A DNA stretch of 64,000 bases. Origin: a bacterium BMS3Bbin13. Lineage in GTDB: Bacteria; Pseudomonadota; Gammaproteobacteria; 21-64-14. A program made the translations under genes and the position numbers. Shown here one piece after another: positions 26,130 through 36,014 of this stretch. Position 1 is the stretch's first letter, and the number at the start of each line of letters is the position of its first letter. The notes beneath the pieces were generated by a model that had not been told where the DNA came from, did not search any database, and saw nothing but the letters and a program-made list of their open reading frames with translations. Location: assembly GCA_002897735.1 (NCBI GenBank), contig BDTW01000052.1, positions 64,634 to 128,633 of the forward strand. Direction: 5' to 3'.

Positions 26130-28835
26130 TCAATGGGCCTCGTCCCAGTTGTCGCCCACGCCTATGTCCACGACCAGCGGAACCGACAGGCTCGCCGCCC
26201 CCGCCATGTGGTCGCGGATCGCCGCGCCGGCGTGTTCGGCCTGATCGGTGTCGATCTCGAACACCAGCTCGTCGTGCACCTGCATGATCATCCGCGCGCC
26301 CACGCCGCTGTCGATGAGCCATCGGTCCACCGCGATCATGGCGCGCTTGATGATGTCCGCCGCCGTCCCCTGCATCGGCGCGTTGATGGCGGTGCGTTCG
26401 GCCGCACGCCGGCGCTGCGCGTTCCGGGAACGGATCTCGGGGAGGTTCAGGCGCCGTCCGAAGATCGTCTCCACGTAGCCCCGCTCGCGGGCCTCTTCGC
26501 GCGTGCGGTCCATGAAGGCCTTGACGCCCGGGTAGCGGGCGAAATACCGATCCACGTACGCCTGTGCCGCGGTCCGGTCGATGCCGAGCTGGCGCGCCAG
26601 CCCGAACGCCGACATCCCGTAGATCAGCCCGAAATTGATCGCCTTGGCCGAGCGGCGCTGATCGTCGCTGACCTGCCCGGCCGGAACCCCGAAGACCTCC
26701 GCCGCGGTCGCGCGATGAACGTCGGTCCCGGCCGCGAACGCCTGCAACAGCCCCGGGTCGCTCGAGAGGTGGGCCATGATGCGCAGCTCGATCTGCGAGT
26801 AATCCGCGGCCAGGATGCGCCGACCGGGCGGGGCGATGAAGGCCTGGCGGATGCGCCGTCCCTCCGGGGTGCGCGCCGGGATGTTCTGCAGGTTCGGATC
26901 GGAGGAGGACAGCCGCCCGGTGGCGGCCACCGCCTGGTGATAGGAGGTGTGCACCCGCCCGGTCGAGGGGTGGATCTGCTCGGGGAGCCGGTCCGTGTAG
27001 GTCGACTTCAGTTTGCTCAGGCTGCGGTATTCGAGGATCAGCCGCGGCAACGGATAGTCCGCGGCCAGCTCCTGGAGCACGGACTCCGCGGTGGAGGACT
27101 GTCCGCCCGGGGTCTTCCGCAGCACCGGCAGGCCCTGTTTTTCGAACAGGATCGCCTGGAGTTGCTTGGGCGAACCGAGGTTGAACGCTTCTCCGGCGGC
27201 CGCGTGAACCTCCCGCTCCAGGGCTTTCAGGCGTCGTGCCAGCTCGATGCTGTGCCGGCGGAGCATCTCGCGGTCGACCAGCACGCCGGTACGCTCCATG
27301 CGCGAGAGCACCGGCACCAGCGGCATCTCGATCTCCTCGAACAGCGCGCGTAGCGCGGGCTGTTCGCACAGCCTCGGCCACAGGGTCCGGTGCAGGCGTA
27401 GCGTGACGTCCGCGTCCTCCGCGGCGTACGGGGTCGCCTGTTCGACGGGTACCTGCTCGAACCCGATCCGGCGCGCGCCCTTGCCGGCCACGTCCTCGTA
27501 GCGGATCGTCTTGTGCCCGAGCAGCTTGAGGGCGAGGGTGTCGAGGTCGTGGCCGGGATGGGCGCTGTCCAGGAGGTAAGATTCGAGCATGGTGTCGAAG
27601 CGTATGCCGGCCAGCGAGATCCCGTGGCGCGCCAGGACACTCATGTCGTATTTGAGATTCTGGCCGATCTTGGGCCGGTCGGCTGCCTCCAGCAACGGGC
27701 GCAGCCGGTCCAGTACGCGTTCGCGGTCCAGTTGCCCGGGTGCGCCCGGGTAGCGGTGCGCGAGCGGCACGTAGGCCGCCTCGCCCGGCTCGAGCGCAAA
27801 GGACACGCCGACGATCTCCGCGCTCATGTAATCGAGGCCGGTGGTCTCGGTGTCGAATGCGAAGGCCTCGGCGTGTTCCAGCCGCCCGATCCAGGCGTCC
27901 AGGGCGGCGTCCGTCAGCACGGCCTCGTAGCGCCCGTCGTTCGCGGACGCGGCGTTCGCCGCCCGCCCGCCGTCGTCCCCGTCCCCGGCCTCCTCCTCCA
28001 GCCACCGGGTGAACTCCAGGCGCGTGAGCTGCTTGCGTAGCGCCGCCGGGTCGGTTTCACGGCGCGTGAGTTGGGTCGGGCTCAGGTCGAGGGGCAGGTC
28101 GGTGTGGATAGTCGCGAGCCGGCGAGCGAGCGGGAGTCGCTCGCGGTGTTCCCGCAGGCTCTCGCCCACCTTGCCCTTGATCTCGTCGGCGTGCGCCAGC
28201 ACCGCATCCAGGGAACCGTATTCCGAGAGCCACTTCGCGGCGGTCTTGGGCCCGACTTTGGGGATGCCCGGGATGTTGTCCGAGGTATCGCCCATGAGGG
28301 CCAGCAGGTCCACGATCCGCTCCGGCGGGACCCCGAATTTCGCGACCACCCCGGCCGGATCCAGCACGGTCCCGGTCATGGTGTTGATCAGCGAGATCCG
28401 GTCCGAGACGAGCTGCGCCATGTCCTTGTCGCCGGTCGAGATCACCACCGGGATCCCCTTTGCGGCGGCCTGTACCGCGAGCGTTCCGATCACGTCGTCG
28501 GCCTCGACGCCCGGCACGCTGAGCAGCGGCAGCCCCATCGCCTCGACCAGTTCGTGCAGCGGTTCGATCTGCGCCTGCAGTTCCTCCGGCATGGGCGGAC
28601 GGTTGGCCTTGTACTGCTCGTAGAGATCGTCGCGGAAGGTCCGGCCCTTGGCATCGAAGACCACCGCGATGTGCTGCGGCCGGTAGTCGGCGAGCAGCTT
28701 GCGCAGCATATTCGCGACGCCGTACACCGCCCCCGTCGGTTCGCCCCGGGAATTGGTCAGCGGGGGCAGCGCGTGGAAGGCGCGATAGAGATAAGAGGAG
28801 CCGTCGACCAGGATCAGCGGCTGCGGATCTGCCAT
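26130..28835 (-). CDS. polA: DNA polymerase I
   Basis: Removes RNA primers and fills gaps in replication and repair. The 901-residue protein has three domains. The N-terminal 5'-3' exonuclease shows LILVDGSSYLYRAFHALPPL and VPGVEADDVIGTLA. The 3'-5' exonuclease has FDTETTGLDYMSAEIVGVSF, with proofreading acidic residues intact. The family A polymerase shows YSQIELRIMAHLS, RRSAKAINFGLIYGMSAFGLARQL and MQVHDELVFEI. Length is close to E. coli PolA. It is divergent from the LOG-family gene. Confidence 0.97.
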   Translation of the reverse strand: MADPQPLILVDGSSYLYRAFHALPPLTNSRGEPTGAVYGVANMLRKLLADYRPQHIAVVFDAKGRTFRDDLYEQYKANRPPMPEELQAQIEPLHELVEAMGLPLLSVPGVEADDVIGTLAVQAAAKGIPVVISTGDKDMAQLVSDRISLINTMTGTVLDPAGVVAKFGVPPERIVDLLALMGDTSDNIPGIPKVGPKTAAKWLSEYGSLDAVLAHADEIKGKVGESLREHRERLPLARRLATIHTDLPLDLSPTQLTRRETDPAALRKQLTRLEFTRWLEEEAGDGDDGGRAANAASANDGRYEAVLTDAALDAWIGRLEHAEAFAFDTETTGLDYMSAEIVGVSFALEPGEAAYVPLAHRYPGAPGQLDRERVLDRLRPLLEAADRPKIGQNLKYDMSVLARHGISLAGIRFDTMLESYLLDSAHPGHDLDTLALKLLGHKTIRYEDVAGKGARRIGFEQVPVEQATPYAAEDADVTLRLHRTLWPRLCEQPALRALFEEIEMPLVPVLSRMERTGVLVDREMLRRHSIELARRLKALEREVHAAAGEAFNLGSPKQLQAILFEKQGLPVLRKTPGGQSSTAESVLQELAADYPLPRLILEYRSLSKLKSTYTDRLPEQIHPSTGRVHTSYHQAVAATGRLSSSDPNLQNIPARTPEGRRIRQAFIAPPGRRILAADYSQIELRIMAHLSSDPGLLQAFAAGTDVHRATAAEVFGVPAGQVSDDQRRSAKAINFGLIYGMSAFGLARQLGIDRTAAQAYVDRYFARYPGVKAFMDRTREEARERGYVETIFGRRLNLPEIRSRNAQRRRAAERTAINAPMQGTAADIIKRAMIAVDRWLIDSGVGARMIMQVHDELVFEIDTDQAEHAGAAIRDHMAGAASLSVPLVVDIGVGDNWDEAH

Positions 28836-29007
28836 CGGATCAACTCGTCCCGTAGGAGTGCCGAAAACCGATGGCCGGTATCCGACGTTGCAGAAAAAAG
28901 CCGTTCCCGCCCAGGTGTTTCCGGCGCCGGAATGTGGTACAAGAAAGCGTCAACCCGCGACTCGGGACGCGGGTCCAAAGGAGCGCCCCTCGCGCGATAC
29001 ACGGATT

Positions 29008-29733
29008 ATGAACGAATACAGCAAAGCTGCCCACCCCGGGTTGATGCCGATCGACGATACCCTGCTCACCCGGGAGTCCTGGAAAATCTTCCAGATCATG
29101 GCGGAGTTCGTGGAGGGCTTCGAACGGCTGGCCAGGATCAAGCCTTCCGTGAGCATCTTCGGTTCCTCGCGCACGCCGCCGGGCCATCCCTACTACACCC
29201 TGGCGGAGGGCGTCTCGCGGGTCCTGTCCGACGCCGGCTTCTCGGTCGTGAGCGGCGGCGGGCCGGGCGTCATGGAGGCGGCCAACAAGGGGGCGTCTGC
29301 GGGCCGCTCGCTCAGCATCGGGCTCAATATCCAACTTCCCCACGAGCAGAAGTCCAACGGCTATCAGGATATCTCCCTGCATTTTCGCCACTTCTTCTCG
29401 CGCAAGGTGATGTTCGTCAAATACGCCTCCGCCTATGTGGTCCTGCCCGGCGGCTTCGGTACGCTGGACGAACTGGCGGAAATCCTGACGCTGGTGCAGA
29501 CCGGCAAGACCCGGCGGATCCCGATCATCCTCGTGCACCGGCCGTTCTGGTCGGGATTGCTGCGTTGGTTCGAGGATACGCTGGTGCCCGAGAATACCAT
29601 CCGCCCCGACGACCTCAAGCTCTTTCGCGTAGTGGACGAACCGCACGAGGTGGTGGACGCGATCTTCCAGCACTACGAGCACCGCGGCTTTGAACCCTCG
29701 GCGCGGGAGCAGGCAATGCTCCTCGAACTCTAG
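29008..29733 (+). CDS. LOG-family (TIGR00730) nucleotide 5'-monophosphate phosphoribohydrolase-like protein
   Basis: A 241-residue Rossmann-fold protein with SVSIFGSSRTPPGHPYY, the family motifs VVSGGGPGVMEAANKGA and VVLPGGFGTLDELAEILTLVQTG, and RKVMFVKYASAYVV. LOG proteins hydrolyse nucleoside monophosphates to base plus ribose 5-phosphate; the cytokinin role applies to plants and some bacteria. An N-terminal extension of about 40 residues precedes the core. A frame open from 28858 is ignored in favour of the ATG at 29008. It is followed by the DUF2782 gene after 19 bases, as in other gammaproteobacteria near polA. Confidence 0.88.
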   Translation: MNEYSKAAHPGLMPIDDTLLTRESWKIFQIMAEFVEGFERLARIKPSVSIFGSSRTPPGHPYYTLAEGVSRVLSDAGFSVVSGGGPGVMEAANKGASAGRSLSIGLNIQLPHEQKSNGYQDISLHFRHFFSRKVMFVKYASAYVVLPGGFGTLDELAEILTLVQTGKTRRIPIILVHRPFWSGLLRWFEDTLVPENTIRPDDLKLFRVVDEPHEVVDAIFQHYEHRGFEPSAREQAMLLEL

Positions 29734-29752
29734 CGCGTTAATGGGAGACGCC

Positions 29753-30091
29753 ATGCGTATCGCGATCCTTCTGCTGGCCTTGTCGAGCGCCCCGGTGCTG
29801 GCCCAGCCGCCGCCGCTGCCGGCGAAGGTCCCGCCCGCGGCCATGCCGGGCGTGCCCAACCCCAATGCCGAGCGCTCCGCCCTGGAACCGAAGGTCACCA
29901 TCCGTCACGAGAACGGCAAAGAGATCGAGGAGTTCAGCATCCACGGCCAAGTCTACATGGTGAAGGTGACCCCCAAGTACGGCCCCCCGTATTACTTGGT
30001 GGACACCAACGGCGACGGGCGACTCAACGCCCGGATGAGCCGGCTCAATCCCCGGATCATGGTGCCGCAATGGGTCCTGTTCCGTTGGTAG
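29753..30091 (+). CDS. DUF2782 small exported protein
   Basis: A 112-residue protein with signal peptide MRIAILLLALSSAPVLAQ, a proline-rich spacer, and the DUF2782 core VTIRHENGKEIEEFSIHGQVYMVKVTPKYGPPYYLVDTNGDG, ending VPQWVLFRW. GGGAG lies about 8 bases before the ATG at 29753. The family is commonly found beside polA in gammaproteobacteria. The function is unknown; a small periplasmic beta-domain protein is likely. Confidence 0.85.
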   Translation: MRIAILLLALSSAPVLAQPPPLPAKVPPAAMPGVPNPNAERSALEPKVTIRHENGKEIEEFSIHGQVYMVKVTPKYGPPYYLVDTNGDGRLNARMSRLNPRIMVPQWVLFRW

Positions 30092-30334
30092 CCGCGTGAT
30101 ATTGCCTCGGCGGACGGGCCCCGGGGCATGGCGGCGACCTGCCCGGGATGCCGCGCCCTCGGGGCGGGTGCGAATGGACCGGCCGTTCGGTCGCTCGCCC
30201 GGCCCCCGCCGACGACGGCACGGATGATCGGCCGGCAATACCACAGGCTTTTTGCAATTATTGGGCGTAAATGATCGAGTGCCAACCAGTGACGCGGCCC
30301 GCCGGTGCCTCGCCTGTGATCGGGTGCGCGGGCC

Positions 30335-33181
30335 ATGTCCGCTGAGCCGCTGAGCCGTGTGCGCCGCCACCTGCTTCGTGTGATCCTCGCCGCGTTCGTA
30401 CTGGTCCCGATGGCGGGGATCGGCGCCGGCGTGCTGTTCGGCATCACCGGTTCCGGGCGGCTGCGGCGCGCCCTGAGCGATCCCGCCTTTGTCGGTTTTA
30501 TGGTCCTCGTGACGATTTGGGTCGGGGTCCATTTCCACCGCTTCTTCGAGCCGCTGGCGGACTGGTTGCGGCGTTATCCGCAGGGGCGCACGGCCCCGGA
30601 ATCCCTGGATCGGCGCCTGCGTCGATTTTATCGCCATTACTGGGAGTTGCTGCTGGCGTATGCGCTCCTGCTGGTGCCGGTCTATGAACTGGCCGCCTAC
30701 GGCGGCCTGCCGCAGGGCGGTGTGCTGGCCGGGCTGCAGCTTGCGGCGCTGCAGGTCGCCGCTGCGGTCTTGGTCGGATTGCCGGCCTTTCTGCTCGCCC
30801 TGGAACGACTCGACTCCGTGGTGGCCGTTCTGGGGCTCCATCGGGTGCATATCAGCGTCCGCTCCAAGCTCATGCTCGTCTCGGGATTCGTCCCGCTGCT
30901 GTCCTACGCGATCCTGTTCCAGTACCACACGCTGACTATCGGCACACCCTCCGGGGAGGACTTCGCAGTCTGGGGCGGGCTCGCACTGATTACGATCCTG
31001 GTCGCGGCGCTCTTGACCCGCGGGATGAGCCGCGCATTGGCGCCCGTGCGCGAGATGCTGCGCCGTAGCGGTGCCTCTTCGTACGCCGAGCTTGCCGCGG
31101 TGCGTCCGCGCTCCAGCGATGAAATCGGCTATATGACGCAGATGCTCGGAAGCCTGTTTCGGCGCCTGGGCGACCAGGAATCCCACATGCGGGCGGTAGT
31201 GGATACCGCGGCCGAAGGGATCATCGTGGTCGATGCGCACGGGCGGATCGATACCTTCAACGGGGCCGCGGAGCGCCTGTTCGGCTACCGCGCCCAGGAG
31301 GCCCGCGGGCGGCGCCTGGATACGTTGCTGCCGGGCCTGGTCACCGGGCAGGGTGTGCCCCGGGCGAGCGACGCGGAGCAGGAGGTGGAGGGCGTGCACC
31401 GCAACGGCGCTGGGAGCCCCATGTCGGTCCGGGTCAGCCGCATGGTGCTCAGCGGCGCGCCGATGTACACCTGTCTGGTGGCGGACATCTCCAAGCGCAA
31501 GGCCGCCGAACGCGAGCGCATCGCCGCCGAGGCGCGCTATCGCGACCTGGTGGAGACCGCGCACGACCTGGTCTGGAGCATGGATCCCGAGGGCCGCTGG
31601 ACCTACCTGAACGCCGCGGCCCGCATCATCTACGGCTATTCCCCCGGGGAGATGGAGATGCGCCCGGTCCGGGATTTCCAGACTCCGGAACGCGCCGAGC
31701 AGGACGCCGCCGCCTTTCGGGATATCCTGCAGGGCCGGGAGTGGGTGCGCTACGAGACGGTGCACCTGGACCGCAACGCCCGGCCGCATTATCTGAGCTT
31801 CAATGCCAAGCCGTCGTACGATGAGAACGGAAAGGTGACGCGGATCACCGGGACCGCCCGGGATATCACCGAGCAGAAGGCCTTCGAGCGCCGGCTCACC
31901 TATCAGGCCGAGCACGACTCGCTTACGGGCCTGAGCAACCGCTACGCCTTCCAGCAGGAACTGGACCGGCTGGTCGCGCGGGTGACACGCAGCGGGGCGG
32001 TCTGCGCCGTGTTCTATATCGATCTCGACCAGTTCAAGTACATCAACGACACCCTCGGGCACGCCGCCGGGGATCGCCTGCTGGTGGAGATCAGTACGCT
32101 GGTCTCCTCGCGCGTGCGCGAGGGCGACCTGTTCGCCCGTTTCGGCGGCGACGAATTCACGCTGCTCCTGGACAATGTGGATGAGGAACGGGCGATCCGG
32201 GCCGCCGAGAATGTCCGTGCGCTGGTCGGCGAATACCGGTTCCTGGAGGGCGGGAACTCGTTCAACGTCACCTGCAGCGTCGGCGTGGCCATGGTCAACG
32301 AGCAGGTACAGTCCGCCGACGAGGTCCTGTCGCATGCGGATATCGCGTGCAATATCGCCAAGGCGCAAGGGCGCAACCGCGTCAATCTCTACAACCCGGC
32401 CGATCGCGACAAGGCGGGGATGGCCGAGGACATGGGATGGGCGGCACGGGTGCGCGAGATGTTGGAGCAGGACCGCTTCCAGTTGGTGTTCCAACCTATC
32501 GTCGCGATCGCCGACGGGCGCGTGCACGACTACGAGGTCCTGATGCGCATGCCGTGCGACGACGGGCAGGTCATCCTCCCGGGCGGGTTCATGCCGGCCG
32601 CCGAGCGATTCGGCCTGATCCACCGTCTCGACCGCTGGATGGTCCGCCAGGCCATCCAGCGGTTGGCGCAGCTGCGCGCGTCCGGCACGCCCGTGTGTTT
32701 CTCGGTCAATCTCTCCGGCCGCGCCTTCGAGGATGACGGGTTACTGCCGCTGATCCGCAGAATGCTCGAGCAGACGCAGCTCGACCCGGCCTGGCTCACC
32801 TTCGAGATCACCGAGACGGCGGCGATCGCCAATCTCGCCGCGGCGGTGCGTTTCATCCGTGCACTCAAGGAGATCGGTTGTCGCTTCGCGCTGGACGATT
32901 TCGGTGCCGGGTTCTGCTCGTTCACTTACCTGAAGCACCTGCCGGTGGACAAACTGAAGATCGACGGCTCCTTCGTCCAGGGGTTGGCGGGGGCGCCCGT
33001 GGACCAGGCCATGGTCCGTTCCCTCAACCAAGTGGCGCACGCACTCGGCAAGGTCACCATCGCCGAGTACGTCGAGGACGCCCGCACCCTGCGGCTGCTT
33101 CAGGAATACGGCGTCGACTACGCGCAGGGGTTCTACCTGGGCCGTCCGGAGGCGGAGATCGTGCGCCAGGCGACCGCGTAG
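30335..33181 (+). CDS. Membrane-anchored PAS-PAS-GGDEF-EAL cyclic-di-GMP signalling protein
   Basis: A 948-residue bifunctional-type protein. The N-terminal ~230 residues carry several membrane helices, followed by a HAMP-like linker. Two PAS domains follow at about 287-390 and 400-515 (VVDTAAEGIIVVDAHGR; VETAHDLVWSMDPEGRW). The cyclase domain has FYIDLDQFKYINDTLGH and an intact FGGDEF near residue 604, with an RxxD inhibitory site (REGD) five residues before it. The phosphodiesterase domain has EVLMR instead of EALIR, but keeps FSVNLSGRAF, FEITETAA, DDFGAGFCSFTYLKHLPVDKLKIDGSFV and YAQGFYLGRP. It probably makes and may degrade c-di-GMP. Monocistronic; convergent with uvrD. Confidence 0.93.
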   Translation: MSAEPLSRVRRHLLRVILAAFVLVPMAGIGAGVLFGITGSGRLRRALSDPAFVGFMVLVTIWVGVHFHRFFEPLADWLRRYPQGRTAPESLDRRLRRFYRHYWELLLAYALLLVPVYELAAYGGLPQGGVLAGLQLAALQVAAAVLVGLPAFLLALERLDSVVAVLGLHRVHISVRSKLMLVSGFVPLLSYAILFQYHTLTIGTPSGEDFAVWGGLALITILVAALLTRGMSRALAPVREMLRRSGASSYAELAAVRPRSSDEIGYMTQMLGSLFRRLGDQESHMRAVVDTAAEGIIVVDAHGRIDTFNGAAERLFGYRAQEARGRRLDTLLPGLVTGQGVPRASDAEQEVEGVHRNGAGSPMSVRVSRMVLSGAPMYTCLVADISKRKAAERERIAAEARYRDLVETAHDLVWSMDPEGRWTYLNAAARIIYGYSPGEMEMRPVRDFQTPERAEQDAAAFRDILQGREWVRYETVHLDRNARPHYLSFNAKPSYDENGKVTRITGTARDITEQKAFERRLTYQAEHDSLTGLSNRYAFQQELDRLVARVTRSGAVCAVFYIDLDQFKYINDTLGHAAGDRLLVEISTLVSSRVREGDLFARFGGDEFTLLLDNVDEERAIRAAENVRALVGEYRFLEGGNSFNVTCSVGVAMVNEQVQSADEVLSHADIACNIAKAQGRNRVNLYNPADRDKAGMAEDMGWAARVREMLEQDRFQLVFQPIVAIADGRVHDYEVLMRMPCDDGQVILPGGFMPAAERFGLIHRLDRWMVRQAIQRLAQLRASGTPVCFSVNLSGRAFEDDGLLPLIRRMLEQTQLDPAWLTFEITETAAIANLAAAVRFIRALKEIGCRFALDDFGAGFCSFTYLKHLPVDKLKIDGSFVQGLAGAPVDQAMVRSLNQVAHALGKVTIAEYVEDARTLRLLQEYGVDYAQGFYLGRPEAEIVRQATA

Positions 33182-33224
33182 CTTACACACCGCGCGTGCC
33201 GGGCGGCCGTTCCTTTGCGGGGCC

Positions 33225-35420
33225 TCAGAGCAGCTTCAGGTTGGCGTAGGTGAGCACCAGCCACTTGCTGCCGGCACGTTCGAAGTTGACCTGTACGCGT
33301 GCGTGGCCGCCGTCGCCTTCGTATTGCAGGATGACGCCGTCGCCGAACTTCGCATGCCGTACCCGCCGCCCCAGGGTCAGGCCCGGCACCCCCGAGGCCT
33401 TCGGCACTCCCGGCGCGCGGCGCATGCGTGCCGGGGGCCGGGCCATCGGGCGCGGCACCGCGGCCTGGGGTCGCACCTCCTCGATCAGTTCCGGCGGAAG
33501 CTCGCCGATGAACCGGGAGGGAGGCGAGTAGGTGTCCGAGCCGTACAGGCGCCGGCTCTCCGCGTAGGACAGATACAGGCGCCGACGGGCGCGGGTGATC
33601 CCCACGTAGCACAGGCGGCGCTCCTCCTCCAGGCGGCCGGCCTCGGCCACCGAGCGCTGGTGCGGGAACAGTCCCTCCTCCAGCCCGCACAGGAACACCA
33701 CCGGGAACTCCAGGCCCTTGGCCGAGTGCAGCGTCATCAATTGCACGCAGTCCTCGGACGGATCGGCCTGTCCCTCTCCGGCCTCCAGAGCGGCGTGAGA
33801 CAGGAAGGAGGAGAGCGGGTCCGTCTCGCCTGCCTCCTCATCCGCTCCGTCCTCCCGGGGATCGAAGTAGCGCGCGGCGCTGACCAGTTCCTCCAGGTTC
33901 TCCGCCCGGGCGCCGCCCTTGTCGCCCTTGTCGTTGCGGAAGTGCTCCAGGAGTCCGCTGCCGGTGATGGCCCGGTCCACGCACTCGTGCACTTCGAGGC
34001 CCGCGCTCTCGTGGGCCAATCGTTCGATCAGCTTCAGGAAGCCGCCGAGCGCGTTCGACGCGCGCGCGGTGAACGTCCCGGACTCGAGAACGCCGTGCGC
34101 GGCCCGCCACAGGGACACACCGCGCGCGCGCGCCTCCTCGCGCACCGCCGCCAACGTGCGCTCGCCGATCCCGCGGGTGGGCATGTTCACGACCCGCTCG
34201 AAGCCCGCGTCGTCGTCGCGGTTGGCCATCAGGCGCAGGTAGGCGAGGGCGTCCTTGATCTCGGCGCGTTCGAAGAAGCGCAACCCCCCGTAGACGCGGT
34301 AAGGAATGCCGGCGGCGAGCAGGATCTCCTCGAAGGTCCGCGACTGGGCGTTGGAGCGGTAGAGGATCGCCGCGTCGCGTCGCGCATGGCCCCCCTCGAT
34401 CCACTGTCGGATCTGCTCGACCACGAAGCGGGCTTCGTCGACCTCGTTGAAGGCCGCATACAGGAGGATAGGATCGCCCTGCGCCCCGCGGGTCCAGAGG
34501 TTCTTCCCCATCCGGCCCTGGTTGCACGCGATGAGGGTGTTGGCGGCGGTGAGGATCGTCGCGGTCGAGCGGTAGTTCTGCTCGAGACGCACCAGGCGCA
34601 CGTCCGGGAAATCCTTCGGGAAGCGGCGGATGTTCTCCACGCGCGCGCCGCGCCAGCCGTAGATCGATTGGTCGTCGTCGCCGACGATGAACACGTGCGC
34701 GCTGTCGCCGGCCAGGTTGTGCAGCCACTCGTACTGGATACCGTTGGTGTCCTGGAATTCATCGACCAGGATATGCCGGAAGCGGGTCCGGTAGTGTGCC
34801 AGGATCTCGGGGTTGCCCTTGAGCAGCTCGTGCGAGCGCAGCAGCAGTTCGGCGAAGTCCACCAGCCCGCCGCGGTGGCAGTGCTCCTCGTAGGTCTGGT
34901 AGATGCGCAGCATCTGGCCGAGGTGGGGGTCGCCGCGATCCGAGATCTGCGCCGGTCGTTTGCCCTCGTCCTTGCGCGCGTTGATGAACCACTGTGCCTG
35001 CTTGGCGGGCCACTGCGCCTCGTCCAGGGCGAGCGCCTTGAGTACTCGGCGCACCAGCCGGTACTGGTCCTCGGAGTCGAGGATCTGGAAGGCCTGCGGC
35101 AGGCCCGCCTCGCGCCAGTGCGCGCGCAGCAGGCGGTGGGCCAGGCCGTGGAAGGTACCGATCCACATCCCGCCCGTCGGCACGCCGAGCAGATCCGCGG
35201 TACGGGCGCGCATCTCGCCCGCGGCCTTGTTGGTGAAGGTGACGGCGAGGAGGCCGTACGGGGACGCCGATTCCACCTGGATCAGCCAAGCGATCCGGTG
35301 GGTCAGGACGCGGGTTTTCCCGCTGCCGGCCCCGGCCAGCACCAACACATGCCCGGGCGGTGCACTGACCGCCTCGCGTTGTGCCTCGTTCAGGGGATCC
35401 AGGAGGGGGCTCACGTCCAT
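33225..35420 (-). CDS. uvrD: DNA helicase II (UvrD/PcrA/Rep superfamily 1A)
   Basis: ATP-driven 3'-5' helicase for excision and mismatch repair. The 731-residue protein begins MDVSPLLDPLNEAQREAVSAP and contains LVLAGAGSGKTRVLTHRIAWL (Q motif and Walker A), VTFTNKAAGEMR, GTFHGLAHRLLR, VDEFQDTN, IVGDDDQSIYGWRGA, LEQNYRS and VQLMTLHSAKGLEFPVVFLCG. The C-terminal Tudor-like segment LTLGRRVRHAKFGDGVIL marks UvrD/PcrA rather than Rep. The upstream in-frame start at 35516 lies in repeat sequence and is rejected. Confidence 0.95.
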   Translation of the reverse strand: MDVSPLLDPLNEAQREAVSAPPGHVLVLAGAGSGKTRVLTHRIAWLIQVESASPYGLLAVTFTNKAAGEMRARTADLLGVPTGGMWIGTFHGLAHRLLRAHWREAGLPQAFQILDSEDQYRLVRRVLKALALDEAQWPAKQAQWFINARKDEGKRPAQISDRGDPHLGQMLRIYQTYEEHCHRGGLVDFAELLLRSHELLKGNPEILAHYRTRFRHILVDEFQDTNGIQYEWLHNLAGDSAHVFIVGDDDQSIYGWRGARVENIRRFPKDFPDVRLVRLEQNYRSTATILTAANTLIACNQGRMGKNLWTRGAQGDPILLYAAFNEVDEARFVVEQIRQWIEGGHARRDAAILYRSNAQSRTFEEILLAAGIPYRVYGGLRFFERAEIKDALAYLRLMANRDDDAGFERVVNMPTRGIGERTLAAVREEARARGVSLWRAAHGVLESGTFTARASNALGGFLKLIERLAHESAGLEVHECVDRAITGSGLLEHFRNDKGDKGGARAENLEELVSAARYFDPREDGADEEAGETDPLSSFLSHAALEAGEGQADPSEDCVQLMTLHSAKGLEFPVVFLCGLEEGLFPHQRSVAEAGRLEEERRLCYVGITRARRRLYLSYAESRRLYGSDTYSPPSRFIGELPPELIEEVRPQAAVPRPMARPPARMRRAPGVPKASGVPGLTLGRRVRHAKFGDGVILQYEGDGGHARVQVNFERAGSKWLVLTYANLKLL

Positions 35421-35457
35421 GGATCGCGATTCTAGCAGATCCCGGGGTGCCTGCCGG

Positions 35458-35594
35458 GGTAGGGTGTGCCCGGCCGACACCGACGCAACCCGAGACGCCG
35501 GTGGAATTCTCGGCACCGTCGGCGGGCCGAGGCCCGCCCTACCGTCCTTACCGGCCCCGCGGGATCCTGTAGGGCGGGGCTCGCCCCGCCGACG
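35458..35594. repeat. Intergenic GC palindromic repeats upstream of uvrD
   Basis: Three alternating copies of the GTAGGG...CGGCCGAC / CGGCGGGCCGAGGCCCGCCCTAC family, as at 25905-26087 and 40343-40668. It fills the gap between uvrD and the PilZ gene. Confidence 0.8.
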
Positions 35595-35615
35595 ACACTT
35601 GAATTCCTCGGCCGG

Positions 35616-36014
35616 TCAGACCGGGAACGTGGGGCATCCCTTGCGCGCGGGCGCGGCGTTGCGCGGCCGGCGCCGGTGCTCGTGGTCCTTGTAAAAGCGG
35701 ATGTCCTCCACCACGGCGCGTGCGACCAAGTCGCGCTCCGTGAACACCAGCGCCAGCCAGCCCGGCGCGCAGCGCACCACGCGCGCCCGTGCCAGCCGAC
35801 AGATGTGTCCGCTGCCGGTCCAGATTCGGAACGTGAGCATCAGTTCGGTCCCCGGCCCCAGGTTCCCGGCCCCGCCCAGTTCCACATAGGCGCCCTCGTG
35901 ACTGATATTGCGCGCGTAGCCATCGCGGATTACACCCCCCGGAAACGCCACCTCCACCTCGATAGCTACTTCGGTTCTCGGTCGTTCACGTTGCTCGACT
36001 CGTCGTTCGATCAT
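35616..36014 (-). CDS. PilZ-domain protein
   Basis: A 132-residue single-domain protein. The c-di-GMP-binding signature is present: the arginine-rich start (MIERRVEQRERPR, RxxxR type) and NISHEGAYVELGG (the D/NxSxxG element), with beta-strand text between. It probably binds c-di-GMP and acts on a partner, fitting the GGDEF-EAL protein nearby. A C-terminal basic tail (HEHRRRPRNAAPARKG) is unusual. The start at 36014 is chosen because it begins the PilZ domain; the longer frame upstream looks non-coding. Confidence 0.85.
   Translation of the reverse strand: MIERRVEQRERPRTEVAIEVEVAFPGGVIRDGYARNISHEGAYVELGGAGNLGPGTELMLTFRIWTGSGHICRLARARVVRCAPGWLALVFTERDLVARAVVEDIRFYKDHEHRRRPRNAAPARKGCPTFPV

Noticed and set aside
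29738-32623. Minus-strand frame of 961 codons opposite the GGDEF-EAL gene
   Set aside because: A GC-driven antisense frame without motifs; the plus strand encodes LOG, DUF2782 and GGDEF-EAL proteins.
33303-35435. Plus-strand frame of 710 codons opposite uvrD
   Set aside because: Histidine/glutamine/valine-rich antisense translation with no domain; uvrD on the minus strand is complete.
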